Shown: positions 36,641 to 46,582, counted from the first letter of the stretch. The stretch: DNA of 64,000 nt from Ferruginibacter sp. (GCA_025352695.1 JANXSK010000041.1:29151-93150), one strand, 5' to 3'. Numbers and translations: made by a program. Notes: a model not told the origin generated them from the letters alone.

Positions 36641-38572
36641 ATGAAAAAGAAAATTTTATTGGTGACTGCTGTAATTATCAGTAGTCAGCTGTACGCACAA
36701 GACAGTACAAAAAAAACATTGGATGAAGTAGTTGTAACTGCTACAAAAACTCCCATCAAACAATCGCAAACGGGCAAAGTTGTAAGCGTAATTGATCAGG
36801 TAACTTTACAACGCAGTGGGGGTAAAACCATTACAGAAATTTTAAACTACGAGGCAGGGCTTTATATAAACGGAGCCAACAATACTTTGGGAACTAATCC
36901 TGATGTTTACTTACGTGGCGCTTCTTCAGGTAATACGCTTATTTTACTTGATGGTATCCCGGTAAATGATCCTTCGCTGATAAATAACTCCTTCGACTTG
37001 AACAATATTAATCTTAACCAAATTGAAAGAATAGAAATTTTAAAAGGAGCCCAAAGTACTTTGTGGGGTAGCGATGCAGTTGCCGGTGTTATCAATATCA
37101 TCACTAAAAAAGGAGGTGCTGGTAAAATAACTCCTGAAGCAAGTATTTCTTACGGTAGTTACAATACATACAAGGCCAATGTCGGTATCAATGGTAAACT
37201 TGATAAATTTACCTACAACGTGCATTATAATTTTACCGATAGTAAAGGTTTTTCGTCTGCCTACGATAGCACGGGTATACAGGGATTTGGTAAAAATGGA
37301 TTTAAGCAACATAATTTTCAAACAAATCTTTCTTACACTCTTACGCCAAATCTTTCTATTTCCGCTTTTACCAATTATGGAAAATACAATAGCAATCTTG
37401 ATGCAGGCCCATTTAAAGATGATAAAGATTATACAGGTGTTAATACAAGTTTTATTAATTCACTAGGTGCAATTTATAAATTAAAAAAAGGTACTGTTCA
37501 TTTATTGTATACATTAACTAATACAAAACGAACGCTGCTAAATGATACAACAAGTGCTGTAGGTAATGGCGATTATTTGAAGGCAAATTATACAGGGCGA
37601 TCAAATGTTACAGATTTGTATAGCAACTTTTCTTTAAGCAAAAAACTTTCTTTGGTAAGTGGTGTTCAGAGATTGGGGCAAAATACAAACCAATCCGTTA
37701 CTGGATATAGCAGAGATTATGATTTTGGATATCAATCTGTACTTGGCAAAGACAGTACTAAAACCACCAATTATGCGGTGTACGCTTCGTTGCTATTATT
37801 GAACCAAAATGGCTTTAATGCAGAAGCTGGCATCCGTTACAATAACCACAGTACCTATGGAAGTAATACAACTTATTCATTAAATCCATCTTATAATATT
37901 GATGATAATACAAGAATTTTTATCAATATTTCTTCGGCTTACAAAGTGCCTTCTTTATATCAATTGTATAGTGAATATGGTAATAAAAATCTGCAGCCGG
38001 AAAAAAGTAATAATTACGAAATAGGTTTGCAATCTTTTACAAATAACAAAAGCAACTCTTTTAGAATAGTTGGCTTTGTAAGAAATATCAAAAACATTAT
38101 TATTTTTTCAGATCTACCAGTTGCGCCTTATGGTAAATATATTAATCGGGATGTACAAAACGATTATGGATTTGAAGTCGAAAATAATATTGCGATTGGT
38201 AAAAAGGGAAACTGGCTAAATAATTTTACTTATGTTGATGGCGAAGGGAAAGCAGACAACATAAAAATAAAAAACTTTTATCGCCGCCCTAATTTTACTT
38301 TTAACAGTATACTCACCTTGCAACCTGTAAAAGGGTTAACAATCATGCCTGCATTTCGCTTTGTAGGTACCAGGTTAAAAGGGCAATATGATGCAGGGCC
38401 TGCTACAATGCCTCAATATTATACAATCGATTTTTATACGGGGTATAATTTTGCAAAACAGGTTCGTGTATTTATTGACTTTAGAAATATAACCAATCAA
38501 AAATATTTTGATATTGTAGGGTACAATAGCCGACAATTTAACTGGACAACAGGGATAAACTATTCATTTTAA
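36641..38572 (+). CDS. btuB: TonB-dependent vitamin B12 receptor
   Basis: A 643-residue outer-membrane receptor. It has signal peptide MKKKILLVTAVIISSQLYAQ, a TonB box near TLDEVVVTATK, a plug domain (DVYLRGASSGNTLILLDGIPVNDP and GAQSTLWGSDAVAGVINIITK) and a beta barrel ending in Phe (GINYSF). Length is close to E. coli BtuB. The upstream cobalamin riboswitch makes corrinoid uptake the most likely function. No BtuF/C/D genes are present in the window. Confidence 0.92.
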   Translation: MKKKILLVTAVIISSQLYAQDSTKKTLDEVVVTATKTPIKQSQTGKVVSVIDQVTLQRSGGKTITEILNYEAGLYINGANNTLGTNPDVYLRGASSGNTLILLDGIPVNDPSLINNSFDLNNINLNQIERIEILKGAQSTLWGSDAVAGVINIITKKGGAGKITPEASISYGSYNTYKANVGINGKLDKFTYNVHYNFTDSKGFSSAYDSTGIQGFGKNGFKQHNFQTNLSYTLTPNLSISAFTNYGKYNSNLDAGPFKDDKDYTGVNTSFINSLGAIYKLKKGTVHLLYTLTNTKRTLLNDTTSAVGNGDYLKANYTGRSNVTDLYSNFSLSKKLSLVSGVQRLGQNTNQSVTGYSRDYDFGYQSVLGKDSTKTTNYAVYASLLLLNQNGFNAEAGIRYNNHSTYGSNTTYSLNPSYNIDDNTRIFINISSAYKVPSLYQLYSEYGNKNLQPEKSNNYEIGLQSFTNNKSNSFRIVGFVRNIKNIIIFSDLPVAPYGKYINRDVQNDYGFEVENNIAIGKKGNWLNNFTYVDGEGKADNIKIKNFYRRPNFTFNSILTLQPVKGLTIMPAFRFVGTRLKGQYDAGPATMPQYYTIDFYTGYNFAKQVRVFIDFRNITNQKYFDIVGYNSRQFNWTTGINYSF

Positions 38573-38684
38573 TAAATTGATTAAACAAACTGCCAGTGTT
38601 TTAATAAAATAAAATAATTTTCGCCATTATATAATTCGGTGATTGAATATGTTTATTCATACCATTTTTTTTAAATTTATTTTT

Positions 38685-39182
38685 ATGGAACAGGAACGTT
38701 TAAATACTAGAGGGCCTTTATTAAGTTGGGATATTTTTTGTGGTACATATAATTCATTAATGGAAGATGCAGAAAAATACCAGCAATCTTTTAAAGAAAT
38801 AAAACAAATTGCCAAAAGCAATAAGTGGGGGAAAGAACAAACGAAGGAAGCACTGGAAAATATTCATAAGTATGTGATAATAATTACTGACCAGTTGCAA
38901 CAAATATCTTTTACGGGCAAAGGTTTTCAAGAAATGACAGGCTACACTTTTGGGGAAGTAAAAGGAAGAAATCCTAAATTTTTGCAGGGAGAAGCCACCA
39001 ATAGAAACAGTACCCGGGTTTTAAAAGAGCAATTAAATCACAACGAAACTTCAGAAATAATATTAGAGAATTATCGTAAAAACGGAGAACTGTATTTTTG
39101 CAAAATAATTATAAAACCAATAATTAACATACATCAAAAATTGGTAAACTATATTGCTTACGAGCTGGAAATTGCTGCATAA
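38685..39182 (+). CDS. LOV-like PAS domain protein lacking the adduct cysteine
   Basis: A 165-residue protein. An N-terminal helical region (residues 1-60) precedes one PAS domain of LOV type (65-160), with GRNPKFLQGEATNRN at 94-108 and ENYRKNGELYFCKIII. Photoactive LOV domains have Cys in GRNCRFLQ; here residue 97 is Pro. FMN binding residues appear partly kept, so flavin or redox sensing is possible but the normal photoadduct is not. No output domain is fused. The ATG at 38685 is chosen over ATG 38649 and TTG 38643, which add a hydrophobic leader. Confidence 0.75.
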   Translation: MEQERLNTRGPLLSWDIFCGTYNSLMEDAEKYQQSFKEIKQIAKSNKWGKEQTKEALENIHKYVIIITDQLQQISFTGKGFQEMTGYTFGEVKGRNPKFLQGEATNRNSTRVLKEQLNHNETSEIILENYRKNGELYFCKIIIKPIINIHQKLVNYIAYELEIAA

Positions 39183-39383
39183 TTTCAAAAATTCCACAAA
39201 ATTTTGTATATATTAACAATAGGTTGTATCCTTGCTTTTAAAAAAAATCAACTTTTTTATGTGTGCAAAAAAACAAATAAGGGATATTAAAGTAAGCGTA
39301 ATTATTGATGATTTATTATAAGAAAAGCCATTTTAAATTGGTTGACTGCTAATAAATTATATTCTAATCTACATCCAGGTAAC

Positions 39384-41648
39384 ATGCGATATAAATTTAT
39401 TAGTATTTTTTTTATCAGCTTTTACGGAAGTTTGGTTTTAGCCCAAAATAATTATAAAGGGGTTGTTATAAGCACCGAAAATAACCAGCCGCTGGCAGGC
39501 GTTACTATTAGTATTGCCAACAAACCAATTGCTATAACAAATGGCAAAGGGGTGTTTCAATTTACGGATAGTAATAGTAAAGTAGTTATAGGGTTTTCGC
39601 ATATTGGATATCTTTCGCAATTAAATAATTACAAAGCAGCACAAACAATTACAGTAACACTGAATCCATCCGGCACTGTATTGTCAACCGCTGTGGTAAA
39701 GGCTTTTGAAAGAAATACTTCATTAAAAAATATCCCCGTTTCGGTAAGTGTGTTGGGTAAAGATGATCTGGAACGATATAGCAATACTTCCTTTTTACAG
39801 GCTGTTAATACAGTGCCTGGTGTTAAGATGGATGAACGCAGTCCGGGTAGTTACCGGTTATCTATCCGGGGTAATTTATTACGTTCTCCTTTTGGCGTAC
39901 GCAATGTAAAAGTTTACTGGAATGGTATTCCATTTACAGATGCTAGTGGTAACACCTATCTTAACCAGTTAGGCTTTAATAATATTGGTAAAATAGAAAT
40001 TATTAAAGGGCCAGGTGGTAGTTTGTATGGCGCAGGCACGGGCGGTGTAGTGTTGTTAGATAGCAGGGTAGCGGATAAAGATGAGCATAGTATTTCAATA
40101 AATACATTGGCGGGAAGCTGGGGAACGACTGCAGCAGATGTGGCGTATAAAAAAAATACGGATAATTTAAATGTTGCTTTTAGCTACGCACACCAGCAAA
40201 CTGATGGTTGGCGCAATCATACCAATATGCGCAGGGATGTGGCAAATTACACAGGATTTTTTACTATAAATAAAAAGGAAAATATTGCTGCAAATATTTT
40301 TTACAGCGATCTTTATTACCAAACACCTGGAGGTTTAACTACTGCTCAAATGGCTGCCAATCCTCGTCAGTCGAGGCCGGCCGCCGGCCCTTTTAAAAGT
40401 GCGGAAGATCAACAGGCAGCTATATTTATAAAAACATTTTATGCAGGGTTTAGTCATTTGTACCAGTTTAATAACAATTGGAATAATACTACCAGTATCT
40501 ACAGCTCCAATACTCGCTTTAGCAATCCCAGTATTTTAAATTACCAACGTAAAACAGAGCAGGGTATTGGAGGTCGTAGTATTACCCAATATCAAAACAA
40601 TCGTATTAAGGTACATTTGGGTGGAGAATACCAATATGGATTTACCAGTTCCAGAACCTTTGGTAATAAACTTGGTGTAACAGACACTTTACAGTTAGAT
40701 GATGAGATTGCCGCAAAGCAGTACAATATTTTTTTACAAACTGATATTAGCCTTCCAGAAAATTTTATCATTAATGCGGGAGTTAGTTATAATAATTACA
40801 ATTATGGATTTACAAGGTATAATCAACGGCCGGTAAAAACAATCACTAAAACCTTTGATCCTGCTGTTGGTCCCCGTATTTCTTTACTAAAAAAGATTAA
40901 TAAAAATTATAGTGTTTATGCAACCGTTAGTAAAGGGTATTCTCCTCCAACAATAGATGAAATAGTACCTTCCACCGGTATTTTTAATCCCTTATTGGAT
41001 GCGGAAAAAGCAGTGAATTACGAACTGGGTTTTAGAGGAGAACTGGTAGAAAATAAATTATTTATTGATGCATCTTATTACATTTTTTATCTCAATAATA
41101 CTATTGTTACCCGAAGGGATGCAAGTGGGGCAGACTATTTTGTAAACACCGGAAAAACTAAACAGCGTGGCTTTGAGGCGGCTGTAATTTATTATCCTAT
41201 CCGTTTTGCAACCGGCTTTGTAAAGGAGTTAAAATTGTGGAGTAATTATAGCGGTATCAATGCCAGGTTTAAAGAATATAAACAAACCATCAATGATTAC
41301 AGTGGAAATAAGCTAACTGGCACACCACCCAAAGTATTTTTATTTGGTACAGATGTAATTACCAAAAGAGGTCTGTACGCAAATGTAACGTATAGTTATA
41401 CTGATATAATTCCATTAAATGATGCCAATACTTTTTTTGCATCGCAGTATAATTTATTAATAGGTAGGGTTGGATATAAAAGAAAACTTTGTAAAGTTAT
41501 TGAAGGAGAAATTTATTTTTCTTTCGATAGATCGTTTAATACGCCTTACAGTCTTGGCAATGATTTGAATGCAGCAGGGAACCGTTATTTTAATCCTTCA
41601 GCACCCGAAAATTATTATGGTGGCCTCAAATTAAAATTCAATTTATAA
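39384..41648 (+). CDS. TonB-dependent receptor with carboxypeptidase-like regulatory domain
   Basis: About 754 residues with a signal peptide (MRYKFISIFFISFYGSLVLAQ), a CarboxypepD-like domain at residues 22-100 (GVVISTENNQPLAGVTISI), a plug (YRLSIRGNLLRSPFGVRNVKVYWNGIP) and a beta barrel ending LKLKFNL. The architecture matches FecA/siderophore-type receptors of Bacteroidota. No SusD partner is present. The ATG at 39384 is chosen because the signal peptide follows it directly. It precedes a CobC-like phosphatase, so corrinoid transport is possible, as is iron-siderophore uptake. Confidence 0.87.
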   Translation: MRYKFISIFFISFYGSLVLAQNNYKGVVISTENNQPLAGVTISIANKPIAITNGKGVFQFTDSNSKVVIGFSHIGYLSQLNNYKAAQTITVTLNPSGTVLSTAVVKAFERNTSLKNIPVSVSVLGKDDLERYSNTSFLQAVNTVPGVKMDERSPGSYRLSIRGNLLRSPFGVRNVKVYWNGIPFTDASGNTYLNQLGFNNIGKIEIIKGPGGSLYGAGTGGVVLLDSRVADKDEHSISINTLAGSWGTTAADVAYKKNTDNLNVAFSYAHQQTDGWRNHTNMRRDVANYTGFFTINKKENIAANIFYSDLYYQTPGGLTTAQMAANPRQSRPAAGPFKSAEDQQAAIFIKTFYAGFSHLYQFNNNWNNTTSIYSSNTRFSNPSILNYQRKTEQGIGGRSITQYQNNRIKVHLGGEYQYGFTSSRTFGNKLGVTDTLQLDDEIAAKQYNIFLQTDISLPENFIINAGVSYNNYNYGFTRYNQRPVKTITKTFDPAVGPRISLLKKINKNYSVYATVSKGYSPPTIDEIVPSTGIFNPLLDAEKAVNYELGFRGELVENKLFIDASYYIFYLNNTIVTRRDASGADYFVNTGKTKQRGFEAAVIYYPIRFATGFVKELKLWSNYSGINARFKEYKQTINDYSGNKLTGTPPKVFLFGTDVITKRGLYANVTYSYTDIIPLNDANTFFASQYNLLIGRVGYKRKLCKVIEGEIYFSFDRSFNTPYSLGNDLNAAGNRYFNPSAPENYYGGLKLKFNL

Positions 41649-41725
41649 AAAGATCTGTTGAAAAATAATGTGCATACTTTTTAACAGGCAACTAAAATGG
41701 GTGCTTGTTTGTAAGTTTAAATGTT

Positions 41726-42328
41726 ATGGAAATTTATCTTATTAGACACACAGCCCCAGATATTGATAAAGGTATTTGTTACGGGCAGTCAGACATTGAT
41801 GTAAAAGAAACCTTTTTAGCAGAAGCAGCCATTATACAAACATATCTTCCCAAAAATATCGGTACTGTTTACAGTAGCCCTTTAAAACGTTGTAAAAAAC
41901 TGGCAGAGCATTTATTTGCAGGGCATGCCATACAACTGCACAATAACCTTAAAGAGATTAATTGTGGCCAATGGGAAATGAAGGCTTGGGACAGTATTCC
42001 AAGAGAAGAAATTGACACTTGGATGAATGATTTAGTGAGGGTAGCCATTCCCAATGGCGAAAGTTACGAAGACCTTTACCAAAGAGTGAAACATACATTT
42101 ATAGACATACAAAAAAAAGTAACCCCTGCTATAATTGTTGCGCATGGCGGTGTACTAAGAAGTATCTTATCTTATTTAACCGATATACCACTAGAAGATT
42201 CTTTTAAAATATTTACACTCCATTATGGCTGTGTAATAAAAGTAACAAGTGTCAATGGTAGTTTAAGGCATGAGGTGCTATCCAATATTCCCCAAGAAAA
42301 AGAAACACATAAACCTTCTTATTTATAA
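41726..42328 (+). CDS. cobC: Histidine phosphatase, probable alpha-ribazole phosphatase
   Basis: About 200 residues of the phosphoglycerate-mutase-like superfamily. The catalytic RH motif is in EIYLIRHTAPDIDKGICYGQSDID, and the second His in IIVAHGGVLRSI. The CYGQSD segment is typical of CobC, which dephosphorylates alpha-ribazole-phosphate in the nucleotide-loop assembly of cobalamin. The ATG at 41726 places RH at residues 7-8. No other cobalamin synthesis gene is next to it, so a general phosphatase role remains possible. Confidence 0.75.
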   Translation: MEIYLIRHTAPDIDKGICYGQSDIDVKETFLAEAAIIQTYLPKNIGTVYSSPLKRCKKLAEHLFAGHAIQLHNNLKEINCGQWEMKAWDSIPREEIDTWMNDLVRVAIPNGESYEDLYQRVKHTFIDIQKKVTPAIIVAHGGVLRSILSYLTDIPLEDSFKIFTLHYGCVIKVTSVNGSLRHEVLSNIPQEKETHKPSYL

Positions 42329-42350
42329 TAGTTACCCATTTTTGAAAATG

Positions 42351-42358
42351 TATATTTG
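42351..42358 (+). promoter_or_regulatory. Candidate -7 promoter box (TATATTTG)
   Basis: TATATTTG matches the Bacteroidota TAnnTTTG consensus and lies 18 bases upstream of the marC ATG. A clear -33 TTTG at the expected distance was not seen. Confidence 0.35.
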
Positions 42359-42376
42359 CAAAAATGTTTAAACAAC

Positions 42377-42967
42377 ATGGATTTTCACAGTATCGCTTTA
42401 AAAGAAATACTAACTGTATCATTTACTTTGTTTGCAGTAATTGATATGGTAGGTAATATTCCAGTACTTGCCTCACTTAGGGTAAAGATGGGGGGCGAAA
42501 TTCGGTCGGCCCAGGCTACTTTCGCTTCAGGAGCTCTGATGATTTTGTTTTTATTTATTGGAAAACAGTTTTTGGATTTGTTAGGGCTGGATGTGCAATC
42601 ATTTGCTGTTGCAGGTAGTATCGTAATATTTATAATTGGGCTTGAAATGGTTTTGGGCCATGAGCTTTTTAAATCTGATGGCAATGCTAAAAGCGGTAGT
42701 GTAGTACCCATAGCTTTTCCTTTAATTGCAGGTTCAGGAACACTCACTACCATTATGAGTTTAAAAGCAAATTATGCTGATAGTAATATTTTTTTGGGTA
42801 TTCTTATCAACTGTGTGGTAATTTATTTGGTACTTAAATCTTTAAAATGGATAGAAAAAGGTTTAGGCTTTAATGGCATGATGATAATAAGAAAATTTTT
42901 CGGTGTAATATTGTTGGCTATTGCAGTAAAGATATTTGGAAGCAACATTAGCCACTTTGGAAAATGA
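42377..42967 (+). CDS. MarC-family integral membrane protein
   Basis: A 196-residue protein with six predicted transmembrane helices. FTLFAVIDMVGNIPVLASL is the first helix with the conserved Asp-x-x-Gly-Asn-x-Pro block, and PIAFPLIAGSGTLTTIM is the mirrored half-repeat with the PLIAGPG-like motif. MarC proteins have no agreed function; an early link to multiple antibiotic resistance was not upheld. The ATG at 42377 is preferred over the TTG-type start at 42356. Confidence 0.88.
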   Translation: MDFHSIALKEILTVSFTLFAVIDMVGNIPVLASLRVKMGGEIRSAQATFASGALMILFLFIGKQFLDLLGLDVQSFAVAGSIVIFIIGLEMVLGHELFKSDGNAKSGSVVPIAFPLIAGSGTLTTIMSLKANYADSNIFLGILINCVVIYLVLKSLKWIEKGLGFNGMMIIRKFFGVILLAIAVKIFGSNISHFGK

Positions 42968-42977
42968 TGAATAATTC

Positions 42978-43049
42978 GGCCTCGTAGTACAATGGATAGT
43001 ATAAGGGCCTCCGAAGCCCCAGATTCAGGTTCGATTCCTGACGAGGCCA
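42978..43049 (+). tRNA. tRNA-Arg (anticodon CCG)
   Basis: A complete cloverleaf can be drawn. The acceptor stem GGCCTCG pairs with CGAGGCC, D arm is GTAC/GTAT, anticodon loop is CTCCGAA with anticodon CCG, T arm is TCAGG-TTCGATT-CCTGA, and the discriminator base is A. CCA is not fully encoded. It reads CGG codons and starts 10 bp after marC on the same strand. Confidence 0.95.
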
Positions 43050-43210
43050 CAACATAATTATAAGCAATATAAAGTGCTATTATTTTTTAGTAGCTTAATG
43101 ATTTTTAGGTTTTGAATAGTACTTTTATATCTCATCTATTTTTCAAATAACTTTTCTTTAAAACCAACCCTGAGAAATAGAAATATTGTATTTTATTAAT
43201 ATTACCAAAC

Positions 43211-43813
43211 ATGATTAATGTAACTGCCATTCAGGAACATGTTCTGTCTGCACTGAAAGAGGGGCTATCTCCAAAACTCACCTACCATAACATCAATCAT
43301 ACTTTAGATGTAAACATTAAATGTTTGGAGATTGCAATTGCCGAAGGAATAACAAACAAAGATATTTTGTTAGAGTTGCAAATTGCATCCATATACCATG
43401 ATGTCGGTTTTTTATTTGTGTATGTAGGTCATGAAGAAAAAGGCTGTGAAATAGCAAAAAATGAGTTACCAAATTTTGGAGTCAATGACAAGATGATTGA
43501 AAACATTTGTGACATTATTATGGCAACTAAAATACCCCAATCGCCCAAAAATTTGTTACAACAAATTATTTGTGACGCAGATTTGGATTACCTGGGCAGA
43601 GAAGATTTTTTTAACATCAGCGAAAATTTATGTACAGAAGTTTTGGAGTATAAAATAGTAAGTAGTAAAAATGAATGGGAAGAACGCCAGGTTTATTTTT
43701 TACAAACACATAATTATTTTACTCAATCATCGCAAAAAAAACGAATGCCAGGGATGATAAAACATTTACAAAAAATAATGGCCGATAAAATGAAAAACAA
43801 GGCCCTACTTTAG
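43211..43813 (+). CDS. HD-domain metal-dependent phosphohydrolase
   Basis: A 200-residue HD-superfamily protein. Metal ligands are visible in YHNINHTLDV (H26/H30), YHDVGF (H63, D64) and ICDADLDYLG. The length fits a single HD domain without sensor or RelA parts. Substrates may be nucleotides or signalling molecules, and the sequence does not say which. It is the first gene after tRNA-Arg, with its own 160-bp upstream gap. Confidence 0.82.
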   Translation: MINVTAIQEHVLSALKEGLSPKLTYHNINHTLDVNIKCLEIAIAEGITNKDILLELQIASIYHDVGFLFVYVGHEEKGCEIAKNELPNFGVNDKMIENICDIIMATKIPQSPKNLLQQIICDADLDYLGREDFFNISENLCTEVLEYKIVSSKNEWEERQVYFLQTHNYFTQSSQKKRMPGMIKHLQKIMADKMKNKALL

Positions 43814-44237
43814 CCTTTATGGGTATGCCAACACAAAAAAGTTATTGGTTATGCATTGGCTTTACTAATGGTAGATTATATTGGATCATTAATCTGCTTT
43901 TGCGACGGAATTGAACATGTTGTCTTCTATTCATTTTTTTTATAAACATAAAGACAATCGGGACATATTTTGGAACATAAATATGCCAATAAAAACGATT
44001 TTAAAAATAGTACTTGAAATAAAGGAAATATGCTAGCATAAATTTTCCCTATCATAACTGAACAATGGCTTATTCTTTATATACTGCAAAATAGCAACAA
44101 ATTAAAATTATTAATTCATTATTTGATAGTTTTATAGATACCGAAAATATATTACTTACACAAACTGCCTACTATGTTAAACTAAATTTGTAAATTTATT
44201 TTATAATAATATTTACAGAAAAATTAAACTTTCTTTT
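43814..44237. other. Intergenic region without a supported gene
   Basis: About 424 bp of AT-rich DNA between the HD protein and the cyclic-nucleotide-binding protein. No coding frame, hairpin or repeat convinced me. It probably holds the promoter of the downstream gene. Confidence 0.55.
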
Positions 44238-44693
44238 ATGTCAACATCTGGTAATCAAAGTTTATCGCTGATAGAAAAAGTATTGCTTTTAAAATCACTC
44301 AGTATTTTTAGTGAAACACCTGAAACAATTTTGGCAGAACTTGCACCCTTAATGCAAGAAGTTGAAGTTGAACAAGGAACATTGGTTTTTAGAGAAGGTG
44401 AGCCAGGAGATTGTATGTATATAATTTTTAGCGGCGAAATAGAAATTCACAAAGGGAAAACTGCGCTCGCTATCCTGCAAACGAAAGAGGTGTTTGGGGA
44501 ACTTTCTTTACTAGATGCTGAAACAAGGAGTGCTACTGCCACAGCAAAAACTGATTGCTTCCTTTTTAAAATGGACCAGAAGCCTTTTTATAAATTGATT
44601 GAGTCAAGGCCCGAAGTTGCCATGGGATTTATAAAAATTCTTAGCAAACGCTTAAGACAACTAAACGATAAAACTGCCCAAAAAGCAGGTTAG
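44238..44693 (+). CDS. Cyclic-nucleotide-binding domain protein (CRP-like, no HTH)
   Basis: A 151-residue protein consisting of one cNMP-binding domain. The phosphate-binding cassette is FGELSLLDAETRSATATA, preceded by FREGEPGDCMYIIFSGEIEI. The Arg and Glu of the cassette are kept, so cAMP or cGMP binding is plausible. There is no DNA-binding domain, so it is not a classical CRP regulator. It may act as a small regulatory subunit. It is not clearly linked to its neighbours. Confidence 0.85.
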   Translation: MSTSGNQSLSLIEKVLLLKSLSIFSETPETILAELAPLMQEVEVEQGTLVFREGEPGDCMYIIFSGEIEIHKGKTALAILQTKEVFGELSLLDAETRSATATAKTDCFLFKMDQKPFYKLIESRPEVAMGFIKILSKRLRQLNDKTAQKAG

Positions 44694-44929
44694 TTTACTT
44701 TGTATAGTTTTTGTAATAAATAAATAGGGTTACAAAATAATTATTTAAGTGTTTTTATCAATAGCACATTTATAAAAACTTATCAAATATTTACCTCCAT
44801 AATAGCATTCATAAGGCGAAGATGTCTAACGGATTTTTTGTCTGTAATTTTAAAGCTTGTTTACACCATTCATTTTTAAGAACTAACTTACGCATTCATT
44901 ATTTTAAAAAAATTATTCAATTGTTTTGT

Positions 44930-45727
44930 ATGAAAAAACACTTTTCTTCTTCTTTAGGACTTCTTCTTTCTTTTTTATTTTTATTAAATAGCAGTTTTTC
45001 AACTGCCGGCAAAATACCGGTTGGTGATTACTACCAACTATCAATTTATCACATTAAAAATTCTGATCAATTAGCTGTTACAAACGCCTATCTAAAAAGC
45101 ACCTATTTACCAGCTTTACATAAAAGCGGGTTAAAAAATATTGGTGTATTTGACTCAATAGATAATGATACGGCAATTGATAAAAAAATATATGTGCTGA
45201 TACCATTTGCTTCTTTACAGAAATATGAATCATTTACCAGTGCATTAACAGCAGGCACATTATTACAAAATGATACCACTGTTTATTCCAATGCAGCTTT
45301 TAATAATGCACCTTACGAAAGAGTGGAAATAATTTTTTTAAAAGCATTTAAAGATATGTTGCATTTAAAAACACCGGTTTTAACTGCACCCAGAACCGAT
45401 AGGGTGTACGAGTTACGCAGCTACGAAGGACCAACAGATAAATTATATCGCCAAAAGGTAAGAATGTTTAACGAAGGCGGTGAAGTGGATCTTTTTAATC
45501 GATTACAATTTAATGCAGTTTTTTATTCTGAAGTATTAAGTGGCAGCCACATGCCTAACCTTATGTACATGACTAGCTTTAATAATAAGACAGAGCGGGA
45601 CGAACACTGGAAAAACTTTGTAAACGATACTACCTGGAAAAGGATTTCAGTTTTACCCGAATATTTAAATACAGTTTCTAAAGCGGATATATTTTTTTTA
45701 AGACCAACTGATTTTTCAGATTATTAA
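44930..45727 (+). CDS. Secreted NIPSNAP-family protein
   Basis: About 265 residues with a signal peptide (MKKHFSSSLGLLLSFLFLLNSSFS) and two ferredoxin-like NIPSNAP domains. The second shows VYELRSYEGPTDKLYRQKVRMF and YMTSFNNKTERDEHWKNF. NIPSNAP proteins in Bacteroidota often sit next to DUF1080 and GMC sugar genes, as here, but their role is unknown. The ATG at 44930 starts the signal peptide; the longer ORF from 44822 is rejected. The DUF1080 gene follows after about 70 bp. Confidence 0.82.
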   Translation: MKKHFSSSLGLLLSFLFLLNSSFSTAGKIPVGDYYQLSIYHIKNSDQLAVTNAYLKSTYLPALHKSGLKNIGVFDSIDNDTAIDKKIYVLIPFASLQKYESFTSALTAGTLLQNDTTVYSNAAFNNAPYERVEIIFLKAFKDMLHLKTPVLTAPRTDRVYELRSYEGPTDKLYRQKVRMFNEGGEVDLFNRLQFNAVFYSEVLSGSHMPNLMYMTSFNNKTERDEHWKNFVNDTTWKRISVLPEYLNTVSKADIFFLRPTDFSDY

Positions 45728-45796
45728 TCTTGTTTTTTTAGAAAGATTAAATAATTGACACATTTATAGTATTATTAAATTAGATTAAGCAACCAC

Positions 45797-46567
45797 ATGA
45801 AAGTAAAAAACATTTCAATGCTGCTAAGCGCAGTCTTAATTACAGCCACAACTTTTGCCCAACAAGGTGATCCTAAGGCTACCGAATTTTATAGTCCTGT
45901 TCCAAAAATAGTTACACCGGGTAAAACTATTTCTGATCCTCCTTCTGATGCCATGATTTTATTTGGTGGTAGAAATTTAGATGAATGGGTATCTACCGAT
46001 GATACTACAAAAGCAGCCATATGGACAGTGGCTAAAAATGTATTAACGGTAAATAAGAATTCAGGTAACATACAAACAAAAAAATCATTTACAGATTATC
46101 AGTTACACATTGAATGGCGCATTCCAGCAAACATAACCGGCGAAGGTCAGGCACGTGGAAACAGTGGTGTTTTTTTAGCCAGTACGGGTTCTGGAGATGC
46201 AGGGTATGAAATACAGATACTGGATTGCTATAACAATTCCACTTATGTAAACGGACAAACAGCGAGTGTTTACAAACAATCTATACCATTGGCAAACGCC
46301 TGTAAAAAACCAGGCGAATGGCAGGTGTATGACATAGCCTGGACTGCACCTCGTTTTAATGATGATGGTACAATAAACACACCTGCCCGAGTTACTGTTT
46401 CTCACAATGGGGTGTTAGTACAAAATAATTTCGAACTAAAAGGAGAGACTGCTTATATTGGCGCTCCAAAATATAAAAAACATGGTCCATCGCCCATAAA
46501 ACTACAGGCTCATGGCGACAAAAGTGAACCTATCAGTTTTCGCAATATATGGATTAGAGAATTGTAG
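45797..46567 (+). CDS. DUF1080 protein (3-keto-disaccharide hydrolase domain)
   Basis: A 256-residue secreted protein with signal peptide ending TTFAQ and one DUF1080 concanavalin-like domain. ILFGGRNLDEWVS, ARGNSGVFLAS, YEIQILDCY and FRNIWIREL are its family blocks. Bacteroides enzymes of this family cleave 3-keto-glycosides, hence the Pfam name. The neighbourhood (GMC dehydrogenases, ThuA, sugar isomerases) supports a role in periplasmic degradation of oxidised glycosides. It ends in a bidirectional terminator shared with the opposing ThuA gene. Confidence 0.88.
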   Translation: MKVKNISMLLSAVLITATTFAQQGDPKATEFYSPVPKIVTPGKTISDPPSDAMILFGGRNLDEWVSTDDTTKAAIWTVAKNVLTVNKNSGNIQTKKSFTDYQLHIEWRIPANITGEGQARGNSGVFLASTGSGDAGYEIQILDCYNNSTYVNGQTASVYKQSIPLANACKKPGEWQVYDIAWTAPRFNDDGTINTPARVTVSHNGVLVQNNFELKGETAYIGAPKYKKHGPSPIKLQAHGDKSEPISFRNIWIREL

Positions 46568-46582
46568 AAATGAAATGACATT

